From an uncultured Lachnospiraceae bacterium (GTDB lineage Bacteria > Bacillota > Clostridia > Lachnospirales > Lachnospiraceae), in NCBI GenBank assembly GCA_910584205.1, contig CAJUAA010000022.1, forward strand, positions 1 through 62,320: a DNA stretch of 62,320 nucleotides, written 5' to 3'. Below the pieces are notes generated by a model. That model made no database searches. It was not told where the DNA came from and worked only from the letters and a program-made list of their open reading frames with translations. How positions within the stretch are numbered: the stretch's first letter is position 1; every line of letters begins with the position of its first letter. Of the stretch, positions 16,705-25,050 are shown one piece after another. The position numbers were made by a program, and so were the translations under genes.

Positions 16705-17828
16705 GGTTTATCCTCCTTTGGAAGTGTAAAATAAAATTCGGCGCCGTCCGGGTGGTTCTGTGCGCGGATCTCCCCACCGTGGGCATTGATGATGGCCTTG
16801 CAGATGGACAGGCCTATCCCCATCCCTTTGCGGGTATCCGCGGCGGAGGTGGGAGCGGACGGAGCGGCGTCGAAGATGCTGTCCAGTTTTTCCGGGGGAA
16901 TGCCGTTGCCGAAGTCCCGGACATGGATCAGGATATGGTCTTCCCCGTTGTCCAGTACGCATTCCACCGGCTTGATACTATGTGCATGGTAATAGGAATT
17001 TTCAAGCAGATTCAGGATCACCTGCTTGATCAGAAGCGGGTCCATGGGCGCCACCAGAAACTCGTCCGGTATCCGGACATGGACCTGCAGGTCCGGGTAA
17101 CGTTTTTTGACGGTGGAGATGGCGTCGAACAGGATCTCTTCCACGGCTTCCGGGGATTTTTTCAGCACATTGGTGCCGCCTTCCGTGATCCGGGTGATGG
17201 ACAGCAGGTTTTCCACCATATGCAGAAGCCAGTTGGCGTCTTCGTAAATCTGCGTGACCAGCTCGCGTTTGTCTTCCGCCGGGAGAAAGGATTCGTTGTC
17301 CAGGTAGGAGGAGCTGGCGCCGATCATGCTGGTGAGAGGCGTGCGCAGGTCATGGGAAACCGCCCGCAGAAGGTTGGCACGGAGCTTTTCCTTTTCCGCC
17401 TCCATCAGTAGTTTTTCTCCTTCTTTGATCCTCTGTGCCTGGTCCTTCTCATGGAAGGTGGCGGCGCTGGTCAGGATGGAGATAAAGTACATGACCAGGA
17501 AGGTAAAGGGGTATCCGGTCATGGTAAAATTAAATTCATGAAACGGATAGGTATACAGGTAGTTGATGAAAAAAACACTGGAAATCGCCGCCAGGATGCC
17601 GTAGCGGTATTTGTCGGTATGGTTGGAAATCAGGATGATCGCCAGGATGTAGATCAGGCTGATGTTCGCCGTGCCGGTGGGGTTGATCCTGTGGTACAGG
17701 GACGCCAGAAGCGTGGCGGCCGCAGTCACGCCTATGGTAAACAGAAGGCTGAAATGGGCGTGAAAGGTATGGGTGTTGGAGAGTGCTTCCACAAAATTGG
17801 TAAACAGTTTCCAGATATAGTGTTTCAA
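16701..17828 (-). CDS. Short KdpD-like sensor histidine kinase
   Basis: 375 residues against about 900 for full KdpD. It starts directly with the four-helix DUF4118 membrane domain (LLFTIGVTAAATLLASLYHRINP, ISLIYILAIILI, YGILAAISSVFFINYLYTYPF, FTFLVMYFISILT), then HisKA with His159 (RAVSHDLRTPLTSMIG) and HATPase_c (NLLENSYYHA, GNGIPPE, GMGIGLSICKAI). The N-terminal KdpD/USP sensing region is absent. TTG start with AAGGAGAT upstream. It lies 19 bp after tmcAL on the same strand. Confidence 0.88.
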   Translation of the reverse strand: MKHYIWKLFTNFVEALSNTHTFHAHFSLLFTIGVTAAATLLASLYHRINPTGTANISLIYILAIILISNHTDKYRYGILAAISSVFFINYLYTYPFHEFNFTMTGYPFTFLVMYFISILTSAATFHEKDQAQRIKEGEKLLMEAEKEKLRANLLRAVSHDLRTPLTSMIGASSSYLDNESFLPAEDKRELVTQIYEDANWLLHMVENLLSITRITEGGTNVLKKSPEAVEEILFDAISTVKKRYPDLQVHVRIPDEFLVAPMDPLLIKQVILNLLENSYYHAHSIKPVECVLDNGEDHILIHVRDFGNGIPPEKLDSIFDAAPSAPTSAADTRKGMGIGLSICKAIINAHGGEIRAQNHPDGAEFYFTLPKEDKP

Positions 17829-17847
17829 ATGTATCTCCTTTTCTGAA

Positions 17848-19026
17848 CTAGAGGACGAGCAGCTTTCTCCGGAACTCGTTCCGGTAAGGCTGTTTCTGCA
17901 GCAGGGAACGGACCCGCTCGTAGAGCCGGTCGGCGTAGAGCCAGTCCTCCGGGATGGACGGATCGGAGGGGGACGTTACCAGAGGCAGGTGTCCGCAGGC
18001 GGCGATCCGGGCCAGCAGCGGTTCGGCGTCCCGGCGAAAGCCCAGAACCCGCAGGATCTGCGGAGGTTCCCAGGCCCGGATATTCAAGAGAATGTGCAGC
18101 AGCGCGCGGCTGACGGCGGTCCTTGTCAGGTTCCGCGTCTTCAGAAGGTCTGTAAAACAGGAGAAGGAGGTGAATTCGTCCAGATGGTTTCGAATCCGGT
18201 TGGCCAGCTCCTCTGTCACATCAAAATACTGTGAAAATTCTTCCTGCGGGTGCCGGATGAGACGCTCCAGAAGCAGCAGGGAAAAGGCGTCCTCCGTCAT
18301 GGGAATTCTGCCGTCATAGGAGCTGTAAACTCCGCAGGAGGGAAGTTGGGCGCACACAGGGGCGGAAAATATCCCCTGGCCCTCCAGAAGGGCCTGCCGG
18401 ATACCTCCGGCAGAGGCGAAGACCTCCGGTTCCACCTGCAGGCGGTGGTAGGAAGCGCCTTTCCGCTGTACAGCGTGGGCCCGGATGGGGCTTTTGCTCC
18501 GGCGCAGGGCTTTCAGATATTCCACAGCCAGCAGGTCGTTGGGAGACTCCAGAAGCTCTGAGGGTATGGAAGGGTCAAAACGGTGCAGCGCCTCGGCGCG
18601 GGCTTTTGGCCAGGGGCTGCCGGCCCTCAGGGACTCTCTTAACAGGCTCCGGTACCGGTCCGGCTCCCCGGCCAGCAGGTCTGCCAGATGCCGGAGGGCG
18701 GCGGTGTCTGCGCATTCGCTTCCGAAACAGAGATCGGTGACGACGCCGGTACCGGCCAGCAGACGGACGGCGCCGGAGGCAAAATATTCCGCACTTCCGG
18801 TGGCGGTCTGCAAAGGCAGTTCCAGCACCAGATCCGCGCCGTTTGACAGAGCGGCTTTCGCCCTTGTATATTTGTCAAACATGGCGGGGACGCCCCGCTG
18901 GACGTAGTTGCCGCTCATGGCCACGACCGTCAGGGAGGCGCCGGTCAGGCGCCTGGCCTGTTCCAGATGGAACCGGTGGCCTTGGTGAAATGGATTGTAT
19001 TCCGCGATAATCCCCACAACATTCAT
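17848..19026 (-). CDS. tmcAL: tRNA(Met) cytidine acetate ligase
   Basis: 392 residues. The N-terminal nucleotidyltransferase motif GIIAEYNPFHQGHRFHLEQAR with HQGH, and SGNYVQRGVPAMFDKYTRAKAALSNGADLVLELP, identify TmcAL, which makes N4-acetylcytidine at the wobble base of elongator tRNA-Met using acetate and ATP. Length matches the family. ATG 19026 has AAGGAGAT upstream. It shares an intergenic region with the divergent topB and may be co-transcribed with the kinase and regulator that follow. Confidence 0.93.
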   Translation of the reverse strand: MNVVGIIAEYNPFHQGHRFHLEQARRLTGASLTVVAMSGNYVQRGVPAMFDKYTRAKAALSNGADLVLELPLQTATGSAEYFASGAVRLLAGTGVVTDLCFGSECADTAALRHLADLLAGEPDRYRSLLRESLRAGSPWPKARAEALHRFDPSIPSELLESPNDLLAVEYLKALRRSKSPIRAHAVQRKGASYHRLQVEPEVFASAGGIRQALLEGQGIFSAPVCAQLPSCGVYSSYDGRIPMTEDAFSLLLLERLIRHPQEEFSQYFDVTEELANRIRNHLDEFTSFSCFTDLLKTRNLTRTAVSRALLHILLNIRAWEPPQILRVLGFRRDAEPLLARIAACGHLPLVTSPSDPSIPEDWLYADRLYERVRSLLQKQPYRNEFRRKLLVL

Positions 19027-19040
19027 AATGATCTCCTTTA

Positions 19041-19070
19041 TAGACAAGTATACCACAGATGTGCTATACT
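19041..19070 (+). promoter_or_regulatory. Promoter of topB
   Basis: TAGACA (19041-19046), 18 bp, TATACT (19065-19070), about 70 bp before the topB start. On the opposite strand another TATACT within the same stretch could serve tmcAL. Confidence 0.6.
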
Positions 19071-19141
19071 TTCACAGGAGAAATAAAGAAAATCGATACG
19101 GCTGTTATGACAGGCAGCTTTTCACAGTCGGACGGGAGGAT

Positions 19142-21211
19142 ATGGGAAAAAATTTATTTATTGCAGAGAAGCCCAGCGTGGCCCGGGAATTTGCCAGAGC
19201 GCTGAAGCAGAACATGAAAAATCAGAACGGATACATGGAATCGGAGGATGCCATCGTGACCTGGTGCGTAGGACATCTTGTGACCATGAGTTATCCGGAG
19301 GTATATGATGAAAAATACAAAAAGTGGTCGCTTGATACGCTGCCGTTTCTGCCGAAGGAATGGAAGTACGAGGTGATCGGAAGCGTAAAGGAACAGTATA
19401 CGGTCGTAAGTTCCCTGCTGAACCGGAAGGATGTGGACTGCATCTACGTGTGCACGGACTCCGGGCGGGAGGGGGAGTACATCTACCGGCTGGTGGAGCA
19501 GATGGCGGGCGTCAGGAACAAGCAGCGCCGGCGGGTCTGGATCGATTCCCAGACGGAGGAGGAGATCCTCCGGGGAATCCGGGAGGCGAAGGATCTGTCA
19601 GAATATGACCATCTGTCGGATTCAGCCTATCTGCGGGCGAAGGAAGACTATCTGATGGGCATCAATTTTTCCAGGCTTTTAACCCTGCAGTACGGGAACG
19701 CCGTGTCCGGATACAACCGCATGGACCGGTCCGTCATCTCGGTGGGCAGAGTCATGACCTGCGTACTGGGGATGGTGGTCCGGAGGGAGCGGGAGATCCG
19801 GAATTTTGTAAAGACGCCGTTCTATCGGGTGCTGTTGTCCCAGGAACTGGAGGGAAAGCGTTTTCATGGAGAATGGCGGGCGGTGGAAGGAAGCGCTTAT
19901 TACCAGTCGCCGCTGCTCTATAAGGAAAACGGATTCCGGAAGGAGGAGGACGCGAAGGCGCTGATCGGGAAACTGAAGGGCATCGTCCCGCAGGAGTCCT
20001 GCGTGGTGTCTGTGGAGCGGAAAAAGGAGACCCGTTATGCGCCGCTTCTCTATAATCTGGCGGAACTTCAGAACGAATGTTCGAAACGTTTCAAGATCAG
20101 TCCGGATCAGACGCTGAAGATCACCCAGGAATTGTACGAGAAAAAGCTGGTCACCTATCCAAGAACGGATGCCCGGGTGCTTTCCAGCGCCGTGGCAAAG
20201 GAGATCGAAAGGAACCTTAAAGGGCTGGTACAGTTTGCCGCGGCCGCTCCCTTTGTCCAGGAGATCCTTGCGGCGGGAAGCCATAAGGGGATCGGGAAGA
20301 GCCGCTATACCAACGACAAGCAGATAACGGATCATTATGCCATCATTCCCACCGGGCAGGGGTTTTCGGCCCTTCGGAGCGTGCCGCCCACCGGGCAGCA
20401 GGTGTACGAGGCGATCGTCCGCCGGTTTCTGAGCATCTTCTATCCGCCGGCCGTCTATCAGAAGACGGCGCTGGTGACACAGATGGGACAGGAGAAGTTC
20501 TTTTCCAGCTTCCGGGTACTCCAGTCGGAAGGATATCTGAAAGTCACGCCGGGCGCATATGATAAGAAGAAAAAGGCGGAGGAAGAGGAAGAAGAGACCG
20601 GATGCGACCAGGGGATGCTGGCGGCGCTTCAGAAACTCAGAAAGGGAGACCGGCTTTTGGTAAAGGGCGCGGAGCTGAAGGAGGGCGAGACGTCTCCGCC
20701 CAAGAGGTACAACTCCGGTTCCATGATTCTCGCCATGGAAAACGCGGGGCAGCTCATCGAGGATGAGGAACTGAGAGCCCAGATCAAAGGAAGCGGCATC
20801 GGCACCAGCGCCACCCGGGCGGAGATTCTGAAAAAGCTGGTCAACATTCAATACATTGCGCTGAATAAAAAAACGCAGATGATCACGCCCACGCTGCTGG
20901 GCGAGAACATTTTCGATGTGGTGAACGTTTCCATCCGTTCCCTTTTGAATCCGGAGCTGACCGCCAGCTGGGAGAAAGGGCTTACCTATGTGGCCAACGG
21001 AGAGATCACCGCGGAAGAATACATGCAGAAGCTGGAGCATTTTGTAAGGAGCCGGATCACGCAGGTGCTGGGCAGTCAGCAGCACTACGCCATGCGCCCG
21101 TATTTTGACGCGGCGGCGGCTTATTATAAAGAACCGGGGAACGCCTCTGTGTCAAAGGGTACGGGAACCGGAAAAAAAGCAGGATCAGGAAGGAGAAAAA
21201 AAGATGAGTAA
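19142..21211 (+). CDS. topB: DNA topoisomerase III (type IA)
   Basis: 689 residues. TOPRIM domain at the N-terminus (LFIAEKPSVAREFA, CTDSGREGEYIYRLV with the acidic DxD-like triad) and the active-site tyrosine Tyr339 in KKLVTYPRTDARVLSS. It relaxes or decatenates DNA through a 5'-phosphotyrosine link. The lysine-rich end (GTGKKAGSGRRKKDE) replaces a zinc-finger tail. ATG 19142 follows GGGAGG. The last 8 bp overlap the next gene. Confidence 0.95.
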   Translation: MGKNLFIAEKPSVAREFARALKQNMKNQNGYMESEDAIVTWCVGHLVTMSYPEVYDEKYKKWSLDTLPFLPKEWKYEVIGSVKEQYTVVSSLLNRKDVDCIYVCTDSGREGEYIYRLVEQMAGVRNKQRRRVWIDSQTEEEILRGIREAKDLSEYDHLSDSAYLRAKEDYLMGINFSRLLTLQYGNAVSGYNRMDRSVISVGRVMTCVLGMVVRREREIRNFVKTPFYRVLLSQELEGKRFHGEWRAVEGSAYYQSPLLYKENGFRKEEDAKALIGKLKGIVPQESCVVSVERKKETRYAPLLYNLAELQNECSKRFKISPDQTLKITQELYEKKLVTYPRTDARVLSSAVAKEIERNLKGLVQFAAAAPFVQEILAAGSHKGIGKSRYTNDKQITDHYAIIPTGQGFSALRSVPPTGQQVYEAIVRRFLSIFYPPAVYQKTALVTQMGQEKFFSSFRVLQSEGYLKVTPGAYDKKKKAEEEEEETGCDQGMLAALQKLRKGDRLLVKGAELKEGETSPPKRYNSGSMILAMENAGQLIEDEELRAQIKGSGIGTSATRAEILKKLVNIQYIALNKKTQMITPTLLGENIFDVVNVSIRSLLNPELTASWEKGLTYVANGEITAEEYMQKLEHFVRSRITQVLGSQQHYAMRPYFDAAAAYYKEPGNASVSKGTGTGKKAGSGRRKKDE

Positions 21212-21875
21212 GATAACCATTCAGGATCTGTATGATCTGAACGAGACGATCGGGGCGGAGCTGTTCGAGGGGCTCACCTATCCGTGGGAAGCGCTTCCGA
21301 AGATCGGGGAGTTTATCAAAAAGCTGGGCAGCACGCTCAGCGAGGAGGAGTATGAAAAGGTCGGGGACGACGTATGGATCGCCAGGTCCGCCCATGTGTT
21401 TCCCAGCGCATACATCCACGGCCCCGCCATCATCGGAAAAGGAGCGGAGGTGCGCCACTGCGCCTTCATCCGGGGCAACGCGCTGGTGGGAGAGGGCGCC
21501 GTGGTCGGCAATTCCACCGAGCTGAAAAATGTGGTGCTTTTCAATAAGGTGCAGGTGCCGCATTACAACTATGTGGGCGATTCCATCCTGGGGCACAGGG
21601 CCCATATGGGGGCGGGCTCCATTACGTCCAATGTAAAATCCGACAAAAAGCTGGTGAAGGTCCATACACCGGAAGGAGATCTGGAGACCGGCATCAAGAA
21701 ATTCGGCGCCATGATCGGCGACGGCGTGGAGGTGGGCTGCGGTTCTGTCCTGAATCCGGGGACGGTCGTCGGCAGAGAGACGAATATCTATCCCCTGTCT
21801 TCGGTCCGCGGGGTGGTGCCGGAGCATTCCATCTATAAAAAACAGGGAGAAGTTGCAGAGAAACATGAAGACTAG
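21204..21875 (+). CDS. Left-handed beta-helix (hexapeptide repeat) protein, GlmU C-terminal-like
   Basis: 223 residues. After a short helical start there are hexapeptide repeats forming a left-handed beta helix (VWIARSAHVFPSAYIHG, AIIGKGAEVRHCAFIRG, ALVGEGAVVGN, SILGHRAHMGAGSITSNVKSDK, AMIGDGVEVGCGSVLNPGTVVG). The order resembles the acetyltransferase half of GlmU, without the uridylyltransferase domain, so substrate and even activity are uncertain. ATG 21204 follows AGGAG and overlaps the end of topB, implying translational coupling. Confidence 0.8.
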   Translation: MSKITIQDLYDLNETIGAELFEGLTYPWEALPKIGEFIKKLGSTLSEEEYEKVGDDVWIARSAHVFPSAYIHGPAIIGKGAEVRHCAFIRGNALVGEGAVVGNSTELKNVVLFNKVQVPHYNYVGDSILGHRAHMGAGSITSNVKSDKKLVKVHTPEGDLETGIKKFGAMIGDGVEVGCGSVLNPGTVVGRETNIYPLSSVRGVVPEHSIYKKQGEVAEKHED

Positions 21876-22632
21876 ATTCGGTATCGGGGAAAGCGCCGGC
21901 ACCGGCAGGAGTTTCGGCATCAGCGGGAGCGTGCTGAAATGGATCGCCGTCATCACCATGGCGGTCGACCACATCGGAGCCGGGATTCTGGAATCCTATG
22001 TGCTGAATGCCTGGGGCGGTTCCCCGCTGGGCGGGACCTTTCTTGCGCAGTGGGATGAGATTCTGGCGGTGGATTCGGTCATCCGCTACATCGGGCGGCC
22101 GGCGTTTCCCATCTTCTGCTTCCTGCTGGTGGAAGGATTTACGTATACCCATAATGTGAAAAAGTACGCCGTAAGGCTGGGAATCTTTGCGCTTATCAGC
22201 GAGGTTCCCTTCGACCTGGCCCTTGCCATCTCTCCCGTAAGTTTCGGCCATCAGAACGTGTTCTTCACGCTGCTGATCGGGCTTCTTGCCATCTGGTTCA
22301 TGCAGAGCCGCAGGAACGCCCTGTGGGCAAAGGCGGCGGGACTGGCGGCGGGAGCGGTGCTGGCGGAGGTTCTGCATACGGATTACGGCGCGTTCGGCGT
22401 GGCGCTGATCGTGCTTCTGTATCTGCTTCGCGACAAGCGGACGATGCAGTGCATCCTGGGCGCGGTATGCTGTTCCTGGGAACTGACGGCGCCTCTGGCG
22501 TTTCCGCTCATCTGGCTTTACAACGGAAAGCGCGGAAGACAGCCCAGGTGGTTTTTCTACTGGTTCTATCCGGTACATCTTCTGCTCTACGTGGTGATCG
22601 GAATGTATGTACTGCCGGCCATATTTTTATAA
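21865..22632 (+). CDS. TraX-family integral membrane protein
   Basis: 255 residues with about seven or eight membrane segments and the TraX signature near the start: LKWIAVITMAVDHIGAG, then VIRYIGRPAFPIFCFLLVEGFTYTHNVKKYAVRL and HQNVFFTLLIGLLAIW. Founding TraX acetylates F-pilin, but chromosomal relatives in Clostridia have no known substrate. It overlaps the preceding gene by 11 bp. A TTG at 21853 just after GGGAGA is an alternative start. Confidence 0.85.
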   Translation: MKTRFGIGESAGTGRSFGISGSVLKWIAVITMAVDHIGAGILESYVLNAWGGSPLGGTFLAQWDEILAVDSVIRYIGRPAFPIFCFLLVEGFTYTHNVKKYAVRLGIFALISEVPFDLALAISPVSFGHQNVFFTLLIGLLAIWFMQSRRNALWAKAAGLAAGAVLAEVLHTDYGAFGVALIVLLYLLRDKRTMQCILGAVCCSWELTAPLAFPLIWLYNGKRGRQPRWFFYWFYPVHLLLYVVIGMYVLPAIFL

Positions 22633-22662
22633 AATTTTAAAATTATAAACAGGAGTTTAAAA

Positions 22663-23253
22663 ATGGAGACAAACATAACAAGAGCACAGGCGGTTGGCCT
22701 TTTGAAAAAATATAATAAGGAACCCTTCCATATCCACCACGCCTGCACAGTGGAAGCGGTCATGCGGTGGTTTGCAGAAGAACTGGGACATGGAGATGTG
22801 GAATTCTGGGGGCTGTGCGGCCTGCTCCACGATGTGGATTTTGAGACATACCCGGAGGATCACTGCAGGAAAGCGCCGGAGCTTCTGGCGGAGATCCAGG
22901 CGGAGGACGCGCTGGTCCATGCGGTGTGCAGCCACGGCTACGGCATCTGCAGCGATGTGGAGCCGGTCCATGAGATGGAGAAGGTGCTGTTCGCCTGCGA
23001 CGAGCTGACCGGGCTTGTGGGCGCCGCGGCGCGTATGCGCCCGTCTAAAAGCTGCACGGATATGGAGCTGTCCAGCCTGAAGAAAAAGTTCAAGGACAAA
23101 CGCTTTGCCGCGGGATGCTCCCGCGATGTGATCCGCGCAGGCGCCGAGCAGCTGGGCTGGGAGCTGGACCGCCTGATGCAGATGACGCTGGACGCCATGA
23201 AGGCGTCGGAGGCGCAGATCGAAGCGCAGTTTCAGAAGGATACGGAGGCATAG
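22663..23253 (+). CDS. HD-domain hydrolase (HDIG type)
   Basis: 196 residues. The metal-binding HD pattern is seen as HIHHACTVEAVMRWFAEE, then GLCGLLHDVDFETYPEDH and later VCSHGYG, matching small HDIG proteins thought to hydrolyse phosphomonoesters or nucleotides. Substrate unknown. RBS CAGGAG is upstream. Its stop is immediately followed by the start of the flavodoxin-like gene, so the two are coupled. Confidence 0.85.
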   Translation: METNITRAQAVGLLKKYNKEPFHIHHACTVEAVMRWFAEELGHGDVEFWGLCGLLHDVDFETYPEDHCRKAPELLAEIQAEDALVHAVCSHGYGICSDVEPVHEMEKVLFACDELTGLVGAAARMRPSKSCTDMELSSLKKKFKDKRFAAGCSRDVIRAGAEQLGWELDRLMQMTLDAMKASEAQIEAQFQKDTEA

Positions 23254-23808
23254 ATGAAGACGCTCATTCTGACCGGTTCCCCGAGGAAACAGGGGCATAC
23301 GGCTCATATGGTCGAATATCTGACGGCCCGTCTGGACGGGGAGGTGGAGGTCCTGTCGCTGGACCACCGGACCGACATCACGCCCTGCCGGGACTGCAGG
23401 TACTGTTTTACCCATCCTGCCTGCCGGATTCAGGATTCCATGCAGGACATCTATCGGAAGCTTGATGAAGCCGACCGGATCCTGTTCGCAGCGCCGGTCT
23501 ACTTCTACAATATTCCCGGCTCCATGAAAGCGGTCCTGGACCGCCTGCAGGTCTACTGGGCGGCAGTGGTCCGCGGGGACCGGCCGGCGGCGGCCAGGAA
23601 AGGCGGGATCATTCTGACAGGCGGGGCGCCCGAGTCTCCCAGGCAGTTTCTGGGGGCCATACAGACGCTCCAGTATATGCTGGAAGATCTGGGCGTCCGG
23701 TGCGAAGGGACGGTAACCATGGGTGGTTCTGACAAAAAAGGGCTGTCGGAACGTCCGGATGTCCAGGCGGCGCTGGACGGGCTGGCACAGAAACTGAAGG
23801 AAACATAA
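23254..23808 (+). CDS. Flavodoxin-fold NAD(P)H-dependent FMN reductase
   Basis: 184 residues. Flavodoxin-like fold with the phosphate loop TGSPRKQGHTAHMV and the segment FAAPVYFYNIPGSMKAVLDRLQVYW typical of FMN-dependent NADPH reductases. A CxxCxxC-like cluster (ITPCRDCRYCFTHPAC) follows strand two, as in iron-sulfur flavoproteins, though spacing is not decisive. It begins one base after the HD hydrolase stop. Confidence 0.88.
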   Translation: MKTLILTGSPRKQGHTAHMVEYLTARLDGEVEVLSLDHRTDITPCRDCRYCFTHPACRIQDSMQDIYRKLDEADRILFAAPVYFYNIPGSMKAVLDRLQVYWAAVVRGDRPAAARKGGIILTGGAPESPRQFLGAIQTLQYMLEDLGVRCEGTVTMGGSDKKGLSERPDVQAALDGLAQKLKET

Positions 23809-23828
23809 CCACAGGAACCGCCGCAGGA

Positions 23829-23864
23829 CAAAGGCAGTCAGGATTCGTCCCTGACTGCCTTTGC
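23829..23864. terminator. Terminator between convergent genes
   Basis: AAAGGCAGTCAGG and CCTGACTGCCTTT form a stem of about 12 bp with a short loop, between the flavodoxin-like gene and a minus-strand small ORF, whose stop lies inside the stem. Confidence 0.7.
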
Positions 23865-24050
23865 AGCATCTGCTTCCGGTACCTTCGGCAGAAACGGATA
23901 CAGTTCCTCGTAATGCTCCAGCTCTTCTTCCTCCACAGGCCCGGCGGGGATCAGTCCGGTCATGTCCTGCGTGGAGCAGGGCCTCAGATAACGGTATCCT
24001 TCCGGCGTTACGGAAGCGGTCGCCTGGTCTTTTTTCTCAGATTTTTTCAT
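23838..24050 (-). CDS. Hypothetical 70-residue acidic protein
   Basis: A short ORF starting MKKSEKKDQATASVTPEGYRY (first residues) and containing LRPCSTQDMTGLIPAGPVEEEE and HYEELYPFLPKVPE. It has a lysine-rich start, one cysteine, and an acidic, tyrosine- and proline-containing second half; no signal peptide or membrane segment. GAGGAG stands 7 nt before the ATG, which supports it as a real gene. I do not recognise the family. It converges on the flavodoxin-like gene. Confidence 0.6.
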   Translation of the reverse strand: MKKSEKKDQATASVTPEGYRYLRPCSTQDMTGLIPAGPVEEEELEHYEELYPFLPKVPEADAAKAVRDES

Positions 24051-24133
24051 ACGTCACTCCTCTTTGTCTTTTAACGGTTCTTAAATGTCCTGTTGTTTCC
24101 ACGAAAAATCAGTCATCGTTTTGTGTTAATATG

Positions 24134-24142
24134 TGTTATAAT
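24134..24142 (+). promoter_or_regulatory. Extended -10 promoter for the VanRS-like system
   Basis: TGTTATAAT (TATAAT at 24137-24142) is an extended -10 element 200 bp before the response-regulator start; the -35 is poor. Confidence 0.55.
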
Positions 24143-24152
24143 GAAAAAAATA

Positions 24153-24200
24153 TGCAGGCTTTCTTCAGAAAATCTTTAGAAATACCTGCATTTGTTTTTA
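24153..24200 (+). terminator. Leader hairpin with T-tract (possible attenuator)
   Basis: TGCAGG (24153-24158) pairs with CCTGCA (24185-24190), with an inner TCT/AGA helix, followed by TTTGTTTTT. It begins only a few bases after the predicted transcription start and stands 140 bp before the response-regulator gene. From here to the gene I see only a small GGCC-containing inverted repeat near 24254-24272. Confidence 0.55.
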
Positions 24201-24342
24201 AGATTCTGCCGGTAGAATGACAACTGTGGAAAGGGAAACAGACCTTCAGGGACATGGGCCACAGGCCATGGAAAGGAGCGGCAGGATGAAAACCATTCAA
24301 AGATGACAGAGACCAGAAAGAAAGAGCAGGGAGAGAACAGTG

Positions 24343-25050
24343 ATGGAGAATTACCATGTGTTGGTTGTAGAAGATGACAGAGAAATCCGTGACGGGATTG
24401 AGATTTATTTAAAAAGCCAGGGGTATGAAGTCTATAAGGCGGCGGACGGGATCGAAGGGCTGGAGATCATCTACCGGGAAGAGATCCACTTGGCCATTGT
24501 AGACGTGATGATGCCCAGAAAGGACGGGATCCAGATGGTCATGGAGATGAGAAAGGACTATGATTTTCCGGTCATCATGCTGTCGGCAAAATCGGAGGAA
24601 GTGGATAAAATCCTGGGGCTCAATATGGGCGCGGACGACTATGTGACAAAGCCGTTCACTCCCCTGGAGCTTCTGGCCAGAGTCAATTCCCAGCTGCGCA
24701 GATACAGCCGTTATCTGGAAAAGCTGAAAAACGGCGGAGCGGAGGAAGGCCATGTGTACCGGATCGGCGGCCTGGAGCTGGATGAAGAAAAAGTGGAGCT
24801 TCGCGTGGACGGCGCGCCGGTGAAGGTGACGCCCATGGAATACCGGATCCTGCTTCTGCTGATGAAGCATCCGGGGAGGGTATTTTCCGCAGACGAGATC
24901 TATGAGCGGGTCTGGAATGAGAAAGCGGTAAACTCCGATACGATTATGGTCCATGTACGTAATATACGGGAAAAGATCGAGATCAATCCCAAAAATCCAA
25001 AATATTTAAAGGTGGTGTGGGGCGTTGGCTATAAAATGGAAAAACAGTAA
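24343..25050 (+). CDS. OmpR-family response regulator (VanR-like)
   Basis: 235 residues: receiver with Asp54 (HLAIVDVMMPRKDG), switch Ser (VIMLSAKSEE) and Lys (DDYVTKPFTPLELLARV), then a winged-helix DNA-binding domain (VTPMEYRILLLLMKHPGRVFSADEIYERVW). It pairs with the kinase gene that overlaps its last 26 bp. ATG 24343 follows GGGAGAG. The targets are not evident. Confidence 0.93.
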   Translation: MENYHVLVVEDDREIRDGIEIYLKSQGYEVYKAADGIEGLEIIYREEIHLAIVDVMMPRKDGIQMVMEMRKDYDFPVIMLSAKSEEVDKILGLNMGADDYVTKPFTPLELLARVNSQLRRYSRYLEKLKNGGAEEGHVYRIGGLELDEEKVELRVDGAPVKVTPMEYRILLLLMKHPGRVFSADEIYERVWNEKAVNSDTIMVHVRNIREKIEINPKNPKYLKVVWGVGYKMEKQ

